Source: Timema cristinae (taxonomy: Eukaryota > Arthropoda > Insecta > Phasmatodea > Timematidae). From it: a DNA stretch of 64,000 nt. Location of the stretch: positions 5,877,018 through 5,941,017 of the forward strand of contig JBCFYV010000012.1 in assembly GCA_039000515.1 (NCBI GenBank), read 5' to 3'. The notes beneath the pieces were generated by a model, which worked only from the letters and a program-made list of their open reading frames with translations, ran no database searches and was not told the origin of the DNA. Of this stretch, positions 14,226-24,826 are shown one piece after another; positions within the stretch are counted from its first letter, which is position 1; each line of letters opens with the position of its first letter. The position numbers and the translations under genes were made by a program.

Positions 14226-14433
14226 ACCTCAACAACCTTGGGGTTTTCCCAATGACGTAATCATTGCGTGTTATGTCGCAACCCTGGTGCCAGGCTGGCG
14301 GGCAGACAAGACATGTTGAGACAAGATTAGATATTGACCCGGGGCATCGGGTTGTCTGGCAGACAAGGCAAGTTGTGACTCGTAAATAAAACACAGATGT
14401 TACAAATATATATTTATTTATTAAACATCACAA

Positions 14434-15168
14434 TTATACATTTTTACAGGAATGACGCATATATTCGTTCATACGTTTTTCTACAGTGTCTCTTAGATGC
14501 GTTAGTAAAATTGTTTTTAGTTCACAATCTAACATGTAATAGTCCAAACCGATGACTTGACGTGTATAGTAAGTAGCACTGATAAGATCCAGGTTTTTGA
14601 TGTGCGTTTCCACCGTAGGTTGTTCTAGGTCGATGACATTCGTCGATTCTGTTAGCGTGTCGCATACATCCACGACGAGTGTGTCGATCAAATTGTTGCA
14701 ATAGTGCGCGACGGGTGTCGACCACATGTCCCGTCGGTCGACGGCGACATCGATGAGGTCCCACACCTCACAAAGACGCGCCTAGCTAGGTGCTAGATAG
14801 GCGACCCGTTTGATTCCAGCGTCGTGTTTCTCGTTGATGACGACCATACGGTCACCGCACATACGTCTCAGAGAGATTTCGTGATTAGTCAGACTAATCT
14901 TCTGAGGAGGTTGCGTGTTGGTGAAAAACATTGATATGACCGACTTGTAGGTGCTCAGTTCTTGCCATTCTGTACGGTTAAACACGGCGCAGTTCCCTCT
15001 ACATTTTTCTAGTTGGACATAGGGCGTAAAGTTGTTCTTGACACTCATGCCGACGATGACTCGCTTGGCGTCGACTCCATCCAGCGGGAACAATGTGTTG
15101 AAAATACTGGTGACGGCGAGTGGTTTCGCAGGCTTTGCTTTGCTACCGCAAGCGTCTTGACCTTCCAT
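14434..15168 (-). pseudogene. Polinton-associated conserved protein, split by an in-frame TAG
   Basis: About 245 codons in one frame, starting MEGQDACGSK. The frame runs to a TAG at 14,782-14,784 (128 residues) and continues in the same frame to TAA at 14,434. I recognise the pattern (AKRVIVGMSVKNNFTPYVQL, then CGDRMVVI) as a protein that recurs in Polinton-like elements, but I know no function for it. The TAG is in all three copies (also 24,827-25,564 and 34,877-35,611), so it arose before the duplication or spread by conversion. A TATA-like box lies 40 bases upstream. AATAAATAAATATAT follows the stop as a possible poly(A) signal. It could be two separate proteins, which I think less likely. 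Confidence 0.65.
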
Positions 15169-15207
15169 GATGCTCGGTGGTTATGGCCGGCACACCGCCG
15201 GGACGCC

Positions 15208-15216
15208 CTTTTTATA
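15208..15216 (-). promoter_or_regulatory. TATA-like box upstream of the MEGQDACGSK gene
   Basis: TATAAAAAG on the minus strand, about 40 bases upstream of the ATG at 15,168, between the protease stop and this gene. The same site is at 24,779 and 34,829. Confidence 0.5.
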
Positions 15217-15260
15217 GGCGCACGCCGCCTGGACACGGCCTCTTGAAGGGCGACATGCCC

Positions 15261-15722
15261 CTACAGTCCTGAAAATCTATTGTAATATCTCACCACCTTA
15301 GCGTCGTTGGCTGTATGATTGGTGGGCGAGAATAGGTTTTGGAAAGTTTTCAGCGGAATGTTCTGGGTGCGATAGAGAAGGTACATGAGACAGTAATGGC
15401 CGCAAACGTCTTATGCGATGCTTTGAAGTTGTAGCTTACTATAGGACGTGCGAAAAGTGTTTTTGCGTATAAATGCCAGATGTGACTTTATACGCGGTGG
15501 AAAACCATAACTGTCAAAGTATTCTCCCACGCCGTTCTTGTCGATAAAGATGGCTACCCAATGCGTCCCAGGTTTGGTGTGCGGATCGGTGTTGATGACT
15601 AGAGCGGCAGGTCGAGCTATTCTTGCGGGTAGTTGATCAGCATGGAAAACACCCGACCGTACAGAACGGAACCACGGACTTGTTTTAAGCGCGCGTCTTA
15701 TGGTGTGCGTGTCCAACTTCAA
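15261..15722 (-). pseudogene. PRO: Adenain-like cysteine protease (Polinton PRO), inactivated
   Basis: C5-family protease that would mature the virion proteins. The catalytic pattern is visible: His in GTHWVAIFID, acid in EYFDSYG, and Cys in VCGHYC. An in-frame TAA at 15,411-15,413 falls a few residues before the Cys, so the main product lacks the nucleophile. The stop is in all three copies. The N-terminal pattern (MKLDTHTIRRALK, then GVFHADQLPA) fits the family start, but the first codon is TTG with a TGA directly before it, so the original start seems lost. The frame ends at TAG 15,261-15,263 in this copy; copies at 24,271 and 34,322 have one more T before the stop and read past it. The length of about 153 codons is slightly short. 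Confidence 0.85.
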
Positions 15723-16176
15723 TCATCCAGTCTCGAAGTCCCCAGACGATAGAGGCAGAGCAGAAATTCCATACAGAACTATGTGCCATGCACATGGTGC
15801 GACCCGATTTAAGTGTTTACAGTGACGAACAACCTCTGTCGTACAGATCTACGAAGGGTGTAGACGTGTATTTGACTAGAAACTTTCTTTTCTGACCCTT
15901 GACGTAGACGGTTTCTGCACTTGCTGTGGCACGGGAGATGAGGTATTCGAGCAGGCTGTAATCCACATCACCGTAATCCCAGGTAATACCGTGCAGATTG
16001 TTGACTATATAGTCGGCTTTCTTTCTGGCATCGGTGGAAAGTTATTCGATAGCGTATGGAGGTTTTAACACCCAATGTTGAAGTAATGTGTCGCATACAG
16101 ATAAAACACTCAGTTCTTTGACGATAAACTCGTTGTCGTCGTCGATGAAGCTCTGGAAATCCATAATGACGTCCAT
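15717..16176 (-). pseudogene. Small Polinton-associated ORF between capsid and protease genes, broken
   Basis: Begins at ATG 16,176 (MDVIMDFQSFIDDDNEF), soon after the capsid gene stop. An in-frame TAA at codon 45 and a later frame change interrupt it; conserved-looking sequence continues to about the protease start. The TAA is in all three copies. Proteins with this start recur in Polinton-like elements. The early DFQ resembles the first acidic motif of DEDD-type exonucleases, but this is weak and I assign no function. Confidence 0.5.
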
Positions 16177-16216
16177 GGCTTAAATGAAGGGGGTAAGGGG
16201 CGGGAAGCCGTTTATA

Positions 16217-17529
16217 TTAACTTCCATAATCGGTCACGACGTTTCTGTCCTTGTCAATGGTGATGATGTTGGCAAACTCCCCGTACACGATACAGTTGAC
16301 GGTTTCGACGAGAGCTCGGGTGAAGCTCACTTCGATGCTCAGAGAACCGTGCCTCGTCAAATTCCAATGTGATGTCATGTGGGCGGAGAGATTAGGCGTG
16401 AGATCGAAAGCCATGAGATGATATCCCTTGGGGAAGGCTTCTCGTGTGATGTCACTACCCTCGTTCATGAAATGGATACCCGTTCCAGAAAACAGCGTGT
16501 GGTAGGACATGACATAATGTCCGTTTGAAAAATCTGGCTGTAACGGTTTCGACGGTACTTGTTCCCCGTCCACGTACAGCGAGAAATGGTTCATGCAGTA
16601 GGTTTGAAAGTTGAACGGGTTCATGGTGGCGTCTCCGTTGAACGCAGTGTTTGACACAAATCCCACGATGCACCGTTTGGGTAACTGGCCGGTGAATACG
16701 TTGTCCAGCGATTTCCCTTACACGCCCGTAGGAATAGTGACTGTTTATACTTCTACACGGGTGATGGGATACTTTGGGGGACTGACCTTTAATGCTTTGG
16801 CGTGTGCCAACAGTGTAGAAGGTGCTACTTTGACACGCCTCACTAGAAGGCCGGCTTCAACGATGTGAACCTTAAAGTGAGGGAGTTCAGGGACCGCCAT
16901 AAGACTAAATCCGTCTCTGGAACGGACCAACCGGACTCTGAGTTCGGTGCCGTTCAAAAGGTATTTCTCTTGGTTAAACACGTCACCGTGTAGATACCCC
17001 AAAAGATCCCCGTCTTTCTTTTTGTGGTGAGACTGCGACGGGCCTCAAATCCCTTGTTGTTGGCGTTAGCCTCCTCAAAGGTTCCGGGGGTGTCGGCGAA
17101 CCACAGACCGCAAGTCAAATGCGTTCTTTTGGCTTCGCTGTTGTAATTGAGCAGCGTCTCAATGTACGCTCTATAGGCATACGTGTTGCTGGGCGGTGAT
17201 ACTAGTTTTTGGTTTAAAAACACGTCCACCTGCGTGAATAGAGAATGCAGCCAATTGTTGACGGGAACGATCTGATCCACCTCTGTGAAAGCGCCACCAT
17301 TGGGTTTCATGATGGCCACACGGAGATAGAGCATAGTCTGTGAAAGATCGATATAGAACTCGCCTTGTCCGGTAACGGTAAATTCGATGGGTGAATCATC
17401 GGTGAGGGAAGAGACAGGTTTGTACTGGAGCCATTGCTCACTTTCAAGACTGGTTTGAGTGGGTGGCACGGAAAAGAGATCGTGTTCACTGCTGGCACAC
17501 TCACAGGACTGGGGGTGTAGAAACGACAT
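16217..17529 (-). pseudogene. MCP: Polinton major capsid protein (double jelly-roll), left-arm copy, broken
   Basis: About 437 codons. The start MSFLHPQSCECASSEHDLF and VPPTQTS match the family of Polinton major capsid proteins (often named F54H12.2-like), which form the hexon-like shell unit. Other family segments are AYRAYIETLLNYN, CGLWFADTP and PNLSAHMTSHWNLTRHGSLS; the end is DYGS and TAA at 16,217. Breaks: a one-base frameshift near 17,010-17,025, then TAA codons at 16,745-16,747 and 16,718-16,720, where the right-arm copies have sense codons (AAA and CAA). The upstream core-like frame runs into this gene without a stop. The inner 0.33 kb has no counterpart in the right arm. Confidence 0.85.
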
Positions 17530-17943
17530 TTTAACTGAAAATATCTTTAGCTTCTTTCTTGACCTTTTTACGTCGGGTGACGACCTTAGAATGACGTCGT
17601 TGTTCTTACGACGCCCTTTATAGCCTGAGCCGGTCATCAGCGTGTTGATCTTCTGTTCAGCCTTGGGTTTCAAGTTTGTTCCAGCCTCGCTGACACGTTG
17701 CCGTAGGGCCTCTTTGAAAGGACGCCCTTGATTGGCAACGTCGGAGAGCACGTCGATACCCGTATGAAGCGCCTGTTTTCCGATGGCTTTAGCGCCACTT
17801 CTCAGCAACGGTACGACGCTTTTGAAAAGACCACTGAAAAAACTTTCTAACCCATGCCCTCTTTGATAGGGAACACCGTGGTAGATCGAAGATATTCCTG
17901 TTCCAGCCTGGTTGATGTAGTATATTTGGTAGGGACAGTTCAT
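17530..17943 (-). CDS. Small basic core-like protein (adenovirus pVI/pX-like position)
   Basis: Starts at ATG 17,943 (MNCPYQIYYINQ), overlapping the penton-like stop as ATGA. Segments YQRGHGLESFFSGLFKSV and LMTGSGYKGRRKN are typical of a small Polinton virion protein between the penton-like and capsid genes. It has a glycine-rich hydrophobic N-terminal half (possible membrane-active segment) and a basic C-terminal part (KRSRKKLK). In this copy the frame has no stop and continues in phase into the capsid start at 17,529. That could be a one-base indel that hides the stop, or a true fusion. The role in genome packaging or membrane penetration is inference from the adenovirus parallel. Confidence 0.6.
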
Positions 17944-18704
17944 GTTGAGCAGCTTCGAAAAAGAATTTTCACGCACACTTTTCCAAACTCGAATGGTACA
18001 GGTTCACCCGTGTCGTTTCTTATATTGATTTCCAAGCTTTCAATTTCCTTTCTCAGCACCGGCATGTAGTGCAATGGGTCGTAGCTAACTGTCTTATGTA
18101 TGCCGTAGAGATAGATTACGTTGTTGATACCGACTATACGTAACAGAGGTGCCACAATGTCACCCACGGGCTGAGGCTCGACGACATCCGTGTAGATGTA
18201 CATTTGCGAGGCAGACCTAGTAGAATGTTGGCGGCGTACGGAGACTTTGGTACTTTTATCAGATTAGTCTTAGGATCGAAACCGAGCTGTAGACTTAGTT
18301 GGCTTGATAGAGTCAACAGCTGTATATTTGGTGAGGAAGAGATAACTTCCACTTTTTTGTTGGGTTTGTGTACTTGAATACAACTCCGGAATCCCCTTTA
18401 AAAGCCTCTACTTCGTTTAGAGCTTTGATCAATTCGTGGATAGTGCTGTAGTTTCCAGCAGGGATATGATCCTTGAATATTTGTTCCACGCCGTTAGCGT
18501 CCACCCAGTTGTACCATACAATATTTTCACCTTCGGGAACGGTGGTGAAAGAACAGGGATATTGAAATTCAGCCAGAGCGACTTCCCACCGCCCTTCGAG
18601 TGTAAGACGGTAAGGAAGTTGCGTGGTGAAATTCGTGAGGGTATTTTTCGGGAAATATCCCATAAAGCTGTCGCTCGGCAAAGTGATGTAAATTGGTCCT
18701 TCAT
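17940..18704 (-). pseudogene. Penton-like minor capsid protein (single jelly-roll), frameshifted
   Basis: Minus-strand gene just after the integrase. N-terminal segments YITLPSDSFMGYFPKNTL and LEGRWEVALAEFQYP and C-terminal segments MYIYTDVVEPQPVGD, PLLRIV and IRNDTGEPVPF are the usual signature of the Polinton minor capsid (penton-like) protein. The ATG at 18,704 overlaps the integrase TGA as ATGA. The frame is lost immediately after this ATG and again near 18,350 and 18,200, so at least three frame changes are present. The stop TGA at 17,940-17,942 overlaps the next ATG. Only this copy is in the window: in the second unit the N gap falls before it. Some shifts may be sequencing errors. Confidence 0.8.
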
Positions 18705-19301
18705 GGTAGTGCGCTGACGTAACTGGCGGGAATCCAGGAATTAAACTTGACGGGGTAACCTTTCCACTGCACGTACACTTTCTTTCTGGTGCCTTTACCC
18801 TTGACACGTAGTATTTTATCAACTTTAAAAGTTTCAGGGAGACGTACGCGTTGATATTCAGGTTCGTAAAACGTTCTTGCCACTTCTTCACCGTCAAGAT
18901 CGGTGAGTCTATAGACGACAGGTTGTCGCAACACAACAATACTGACTTTGAAAATCTTTTCGCTCCAATTGCTTTCGTAGCCCTTTTCAAACAGCATTTT
19001 GGATTTGCTAATACGCACCGTGTCACCGACTTTTATTTTTAGGCTTCGAGCTTGGACGCCTTTTGCCATACAGATTATCTCTGACTTGAAGCACGTTAGT
19101 TTCTGAAACGGCGGCGGGCGCCATCTTGATACTGGAATGCTTCGACCCGTTGTAAGCGTCGACTAGGGCTTGGAGGACGTCCACATACCGATACGTGTTA
19201 TTTTTGGTAAAGTAGCGCCACATTTGTCCTTTCAGAGTTCTATTGAACCGTTCCACGATATTTGCCTTCACGTCTGGATTATGAGTGGTGTTGTAATGCA
19301 C
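18701..19301 (-). pseudogene. INT: Polinton integrase, C-terminal part with chromodomain, first copy
   Basis: Retroviral-type (DDE) integrase C-terminal part: the third catalytic acid in ANIVERFNRTLKG, then a linker and SH3-like region (KVGDTVRISKSKM), and a chromodomain-like end (VQWKGYPVKFNSWIPASYV). The stop is TGA 18,701-18,703. A frame change near 19,030 comes from one extra T in a T run; the second copy (29,001-29,354) is open there, so this looks like a consensus error. The gene is interrupted at 19,302-19,309 by the hAT element; the rest lies at 22,325-22,528. Confidence 0.85.
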
Positions 19302-19309
19302 GCCTTCAT

Positions 19310-22300
19310 TAGGGTGTCCCAAGATACAAGGTAAAAATTTTTTTTTGCAAAGTTGAATACGCATACCCTCTATTTTTTTTCTATTTCACCTCAGTAACTT
19401 AAATAAAAAGTATTATTGCAATAAGATAACGGTAACCCGTGCCGACTTTACTTCAAACTTGAACGTGAGATCTTGTACGGGGAATACCATGGAAAGACTG
19501 TAAAATGTATGTTTCTTTGGTACATAAGACACCATTTTTAATCAAAGCAGATATTTATTAACATATTACAGTAAAAGAAACATTACTGAACATATTTTCG
19601 TTTTCAATGTTTGCTTTTTACAGTCGTGATAGATCTTCGTGTGTTCTTGTACGCACGAAACAAAAATTGTTTTTGTTCCTCCTCAACCGTTATTAATCCA
19701 TGAAAGTCCTGCATTAGTTTTACTGCTCTTTCATCTGTATCGTTCACTGCTCTAAGTATTGATATCGTCTTTTTTGCGTCTAGAAAAGAAGCGTTATTCT
19801 CCCATGAAGAGGGACTCTCGTTGAGAAAACTATCATCAATTTTGAGTCTAGAAAACTATGAATGGCTTTTGACTGATATGAAATCATCGATGCTTTTTTT
19901 CTGTAAAAAAAAAATGTAACAATTGCGTGATATAAATAAATAACTAAATAAACAATTACAAAATCAATGTATCAAACTCACCATACAATGAACCACAAAG
20001 TTCTTCTTCAATGGAATGTATCTTTTCTCATGGGTCGAGAAATTTTCTCTATGTAAATTTGCCACCATTTTTAATTTGTTTTCTTCGTCCACATCATCAT
20101 CAAAAAGTGCTAATACTGCTATTTCATCAGTCAAATACCATAAATGCTGGAGAAAATTCTGTAAAGCAGCTTTCGAGATATTTTCATTAACATTTTCGTA
20201 AGCTTTCAAAGATTTCAAAAAGCACAAATCTTTGTAGGGTGCTTTAACTGCCAAAATGCATTGAAGCCATGGTTTAACATAGATTGTTACAATAAACGAG
20301 CAGACATCTAACAGTGCTTTCTTATCCTTGGTGTTTAATTTCAGCTGAGAACTAAATAACGATAGTTTTAGGGAGTAAATCGCTCGGACCATCCATCTAG
20401 CTTGGTGCATCGCACCCGGAGGTCTGATTTTAATTTTTTTTTCTGCATCTCCACCTAAAAACACCATAGAAATTTCGATCAACTCTCGATAGTCCTCTCT
20501 GACCATAACATTTTTAAGTTCATCTCGGTAGAAGTCCAGCAAATTTTCAATTTCGGGTACGGTTCTGAACAGTTCCACTGTTTCTCTATAGCACTGTATT
20601 TTAGTGGAATCGACATTTTTTCAATTCTCTTTGAGCTTTTTAAAGAGTGGAATATCGGGGCTTGTTGTCACTTGTTTTAATTTTCAGATTGAACATGGCC
20701 TTTAACACCAGTTCGTATACATGATGGCGGCAAGCGAAAAAAAGCATTTCCCTATCAAATTTTTGCTCGAGGAGCGTATAAGCACCATTAAAACGACCTG
20801 TATTCGAAGCTGTAATATCACAACAGAGAATTTGGACCTTGTTTTCGAGATTACAATCTAAGATCGCCTTCCAAATAGCCTGCGCCTGTTCTTTGCCTGA
20901 GGAATTATCCAGTCTCAGCACAGCAATGAGTTGTTATTTTAGTCCAAATGAAATAACAATAGGCAAGCGTTCTCTTTCGATTTTCGAGCACTCAAGGCAG
21001 GCAACAGTTTGCCATCCCAATGTAAGGTCACTACATCCGGTACATCGTTTTGAAAATAAATTTTTATGTTTTCCGCATGTTCCTTCCGTTTTTCTGTTAG
21101 GATTCTTTGAATTGAAGACTTACTTATCGGAAATTCATCAATGTTAAATCCAAGTGCATCAATAGTAGCTTCAAGAATAAACATAGAATCTCGCATACTT
21201 AACTGACACCTGTCTAAAGCAGCAACTAACTTTGGAGTAATAAAGTCTTTCCTCAATACTGATTTACTTGTCCCGGGTTTTTGAGCTTTCGATCAGTGTT
21301 GGAAATCTTCTGAATCTATATTTTCACTAGAATTCGAAGAGGAATCTTCTTGCAATGGTTCGTTTGATGCCGAGGATGTTGAATCGGAAACATATTTTAT
21401 TCGCCGCTTGTCTTCTTTGACAGCTCGAAGTCGCGCCCTTTCCTTTTTTTTTGGCCAGATTTTTTATCCACTCCACCTAAGTGACCGGGTCGGCCCGGCT
21501 CTCTTTGGCGCTGCAAGAACATCCTATCTTCCTCTTTTTCATTAATTGAAGTGCATCAGCATGTGCAATGTTGAACAAATTGTCTAAATTAATTACAAAT
21601 TATTGTTGTCGCCGTTTGAATACGTCTTGTAATTTCTTTGCATTTTTTTTTGTAAGTTTCTCCAAACTTGATACACATTAACAAGCTTGCTCGCACAATT
21701 TGGCAACAATTTGGTAGGTATGCGTGCCTTTTCCCAAAATATAATACATTCACGAATAGCGAGATTTGCACTTTCATTAACATTAAATTCACTTCTCGAA
21801 TATTGTAAAACAAAACTGCGAGAACTTGTCCATTAGACGGAAGTTTTGAACCCGTTATTTGATGTCTTATATTACCTATTAAAAATATCACTTTTTTAGA
21901 ACCACGCAATTCCACTGCCATGTTCTGTTCACTGATTAAAAACCATACAAACATTTACTAATTAAACAACTTGGAATTATAAGCACATTGACACGTAGAC
22001 GTGCGCTGTCCTGAGTAAACTGCTACTGACAAAGTTTCACGGGTTGTGCAATCTCACTGTCGAAGCATTCCAAAACCTTCCTTTATTCTTTTTTGTTTTA
22101 TCTTTACCATTTTGCAGCAGTTGGTTGCTCCGCTACAGACACGTGTCGTCAGCGTTCGCTCGCTCAAGTACACATGTACTGACTGACATGTTTAGATGCA
22201 AGTCGGCACGGGTTGCCGTGGTCCAAATTACATGAAACATTATTTACAATTGTTTTGACATAAAAGGAAAAAAATAAGAGGGTATGCGAAAAAAAAAATT

Positions 22301-22324
22301 AATTCCATTTTTTTGGACACCCTA
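19310..22324 (-). mobile_element. hAT-family DNA transposon inserted in the integrase, first copy
   Basis: About 3.0 kb. The left end is TAGGGTGTCCC; the right end is its inverted form with one G missing (GGACACCCTA). The 8-bp target duplication GCCTTCAT is at 19,302-19,309 and 22,325-22,332. An 8-bp duplication is the hallmark of hAT elements. The second copy (29,363-32,373) has the same site and perfect ends. Confidence 0.92.
19964..21954 (-). pseudogene. hAT-like transposase, first copy, multiply frameshifted
   Basis: Starts at ATG 21,954 (MFVWFLISEQN). Pieces in several frames cover a protein of about 650 residues. Segments fitting hAT transposases: DVVTLHWDGKLLPALSARK (first acid), CCDITASNTGRFNG (second acid), FACRHHVYEL (Cys/His signature) and AMHQARWMVRAIYS (RW signature). 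A TAA interrupts the frame just before the LRLDNSSGKEQ segment, as in the second copy. More frame changes are present here than in the second copy. The acidic C-terminal segment ALFDDDVDEENK is seen near 20,100. Not functional as written. Confidence 0.8.
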
Positions 22325-22528
22325 GCCTTCATGCTTGAGAAATTTCCGGACTAGCCGTGCCGTGAACTCTGTCCCCTTGTCCGTCTGTATACTTAGAGGT
22401 TTACGACCGCTTTGCATTAAAATGTCCCGAAAGGCGTTTTCTCACTACGCTCCCCGTCTTGGATGGAAGCGTCCTCGCCAGGCCATCTTACTAAACACGT
22501 CGATGACGGTGAGAAAGTACACTGCACG
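22325..22528 (-). pseudogene. INT: Polinton integrase, catalytic core part, first copy
   Basis: Remnant holding the first two catalytic acids of the DDE core (compare YFLTVIDVFSKMAWAR and SIQTDKGTEF in the second copy at 32,374-32,571). It has indels against that copy. The N-terminal part of the gene (zinc-binding domain) is absent; AT-rich DNA of unknown origin and a SINE follow. Confidence 0.75.
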
Positions 22529-22608
22529 ATTTATTTATCAAATGATTGTAATATTTCATTCTAATCTGATAAATTAAGTTATTACAACATTAAATTCAAT
22601 TACTTCAG
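22529..22608. other. AT-rich spacer of unknown origin
   Basis: About 80 bases of AT-rich DNA between the integrase break and the SINE. It could be intron or host sequence. Confidence 0.4.
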
Positions 22609-22787
22609 GGCGACCTGGCGGTCTAGGGGTAAGGTATCGGACTTCTGTGTTGCGGGTCTGGGGTTCAATCCTCGGTCCCGGAACATATTTATCTGATTAC
22701 CAAACCCTTCCTTCACCTCTGACAAAACATCTTGTGAATGGTGGGAATGCCGGGCCTCCACCGTGGTTCGGATCCCACGTTAAACTG
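22609..22787 (+). repeat. SINE family 1, 3'-truncated at the Polinton junction, first copy
   Basis: A-box-like GTCTAGGGGTAAGG and B-box-like GGGTTCAATCC, then the family body up to CACGTTAAACTG. The remaining body and (TAA)n tail are missing; the right Polinton arm starts within a few bases, at 22,794. Confidence 0.85.
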
Positions 22788-22793
22788 AAGATC

Positions 22794-23776
22794 ATCACCG
22801 CCCAGCAACACGTATGCCTATAGAGCGTACATTGAGACACTGCTCAATCACAACAGCGAAGCCAAAAGAACGCATTTGACTTGCGGTCTGTGGTTCGCCG
22901 ACACCCCCGGAACCTTTGAGGAGGCTAACGCCAACAACAAGGGATTTGAGGCCCGTCGCAATCTCACCACAAAAAGTAAGACGGTGGATTTTTGGGGTAT
23001 CTACACGGTGACGTGTTTTAACCAAGAGAAATAACTTTGAACGGCACTGAACTCAGAGTCCGGTTGGTCCGTTCCAGAGACGGATTTAGTCTTATGGCGG
23101 TCCCTGAACTCCCTCACTTTAAGGTTCACATCGTGAAGCCGGCCTTATAGTGAGGCGTGTCAAAGTAGCACCTTCTATACTGTTGGCACACGCCAAAGCA
23201 TTACATGTCAGTCCAGTAAAGTATCCCATCACCCGTGTAGAAGTAAAAACACTCACTATTCCTACGGGCGTGCAAGGGAAATCGCTGGACAACGTATTCA
23301 CCGGCCAGTTACCCAAACGGTGCATCGTGGGATTTGTGTCAAACACTGCGTTCAACGGAGACGCCACCATGAACCCGTTCAACTTTCAAACCTACTGCAT
23401 GAACCATTTCTCGCTGTACGTGGACAGGGATCAAGTACCGTCGAAACCGTTACAGCCAAATTTTTCAAACGGACATTATGTCATGTCCTACCACACGCTG
23501 TTTTCTGGAACGGGTATCCATTTCATGAACGAGGGTAGTGACATCACACGAGAAGCCTTCCCCAAGGGATATCATCTCATGGCTTTCGATCTCACGCCTA
23601 ATCTCTCCGCCCACATGACATCACATTGGAATTTGACGAGGCACGGTTCTCTGAGCATCGAAGTGAGCTTCACCCGAGCTCTCGTCGAAACCGTCAACTG
23701 TATCGTGTACGGGGAGTTTGCCAACATCATCACCATTGACAAGGACAGAAACGTCGTGACCGATTATGGAAGTTAA
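22794..23776 (+). pseudogene. MCP: Polinton major capsid protein, right-arm copy 1, 5'-truncated
   Basis: Begins abruptly in the capsid coding sequence (counterpart of 17,200) and runs to the same stop (TAA after DYGS). It has lost the N-terminal quarter. It keeps CGLWFADTP near the start and a clean frame from 23,150. One-base differences against 32,842-33,826 shift the frame around 23,035 and 23,130. Codons that are stops in the left arm are sense here. Confidence 0.8.
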
Positions 23777-23816
23777 TATAAACGGCTTCCCGCCCCTTAC
23801 CCCCTTCATTTAAGCC

Positions 23817-24275
23817 ATGGACGTCATTGTGGATTTCCAGAGCTTCATCGACGACGACAACGAGTTTATCGTCAAGGAACTGAGTGTTTTATCTGTATGC
23901 GACACATTACTTCAACATTGGGTGTTAAAACCTCCATACGCTATCGAATAACTTTCCACCGATGCCAGAAAGAAAGCGACTATATAGTCAACAATCTGCA
24001 CGGTATTACCTGGGATTACGGTGATGTGGATTACAGCCTGCTCGAATACCTCATCTCCCGTGCCACAGCAAGTGCAGAAACCGTCTACGTCAAGGGGTCA
24101 GAAAAGAAAGTTTCTAGTCAAATACACGTCTACACCCTTCGTAGATCTGTACGACAGAGGTTGTTCGTCACTGTAAACACTTAAATCGGGTCGCACCATG
24201 TGCATGGCACATAGTTCTGTATGGAATTTCTGCTCTGCCTCTATCGTCTGGGGACTTCGAGACTGGATGATTGAA
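23817..24275 (+). pseudogene. Small Polinton-associated ORF, right-arm copy 1, broken
   Basis: Same gene as 15,717-16,176. The start MDVIVDFQSFIDDDNEF is followed by TAA at codon 45. This copy also lacks one C near 24,000 relative to 33,867-34,326. Confidence 0.5.
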
Positions 24276-24734
24276 GTTGGACACGCACACCATAAGACGC
24301 GCGCTTAAAACAAGTCCGTGGTTCCGTTCTGTACGGTCGGGTGTTTTCCATGCTGATCAACTACCCGCAAGAATAGCTCGACCTGCCGCTCTAGTCATCA
24401 ACACCGATCCGCACACCAAACCTGGGACGCATTGGGTAGCCATCTTTATCGACAAGAACGGCGTGGGAGAATACTTTGACAGTTATGGTTTTCCACCGCG
24501 TATAAAGTCACATCTGGCATTTATACGCAAAAACACTTTTTCGCACGTCCTATAGTAAGCTACAACTTCAAAGCATCGCATAAGACGTTTGCGGCCATTA
24601 CTGTCTCATGTACCTTCTCTATCGCACCCAGAACATTCCGCTGAAAACTTTCCAAAACCTATTCTCGCCCACCAATCATACAGCCAACGACGCTAAGGTG
24701 GTGAGATATTACAATAGATTTTTCAGGACTGTAG
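24271..24734 (+). pseudogene. PRO: Adenain-like protease, right-arm copy 1, inactivated
   Basis: Has the same catalytic His and acid segments as the left-arm copy. One extra T after the KNTF segment shifts the frame in addition to the shared stop before the Cys segment. The second-unit copy (34,322-34,784) lacks this extra T. Confidence 0.8.
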
Positions 24735-24778
24735 GGGCATGTCGCCCTTCAAGAGGCCGTGTCCAGGCGGCGTGCGCC

Positions 24779-24787
24779 TATAAAAAG
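24779..24787 (+). promoter_or_regulatory. TATA-like box before the MEGQDACGSK gene, right-arm copy 1
   Basis: TATAAAAAG about 40 bases upstream of the ATG at 24,827. Confidence 0.5.
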
Positions 24788-24826
24788 GGCGTCCCGGCGG
24801 TGTGCCGGCCATAACCACCGAGCATC

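Larger units (their letters stand above)
13078..14430. mobile_element. Polinton terminal non-coding region, left arm
   Basis: Non-coding end of the Polinton, also present inverted at 25,565-26,925 and 35,612-36,968. It holds two clusters of a 72-bp repeat, two TATA-like sites next to an inverted CCAAT, three TTTGACC heptamers and two TGACGTAA sites. Short frames here follow the repeats and are not genes. I cannot place the exact Polinton end; it may lie here or beyond the minisatellite, which is part of the same inverted duplication. Confidence 0.7.
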
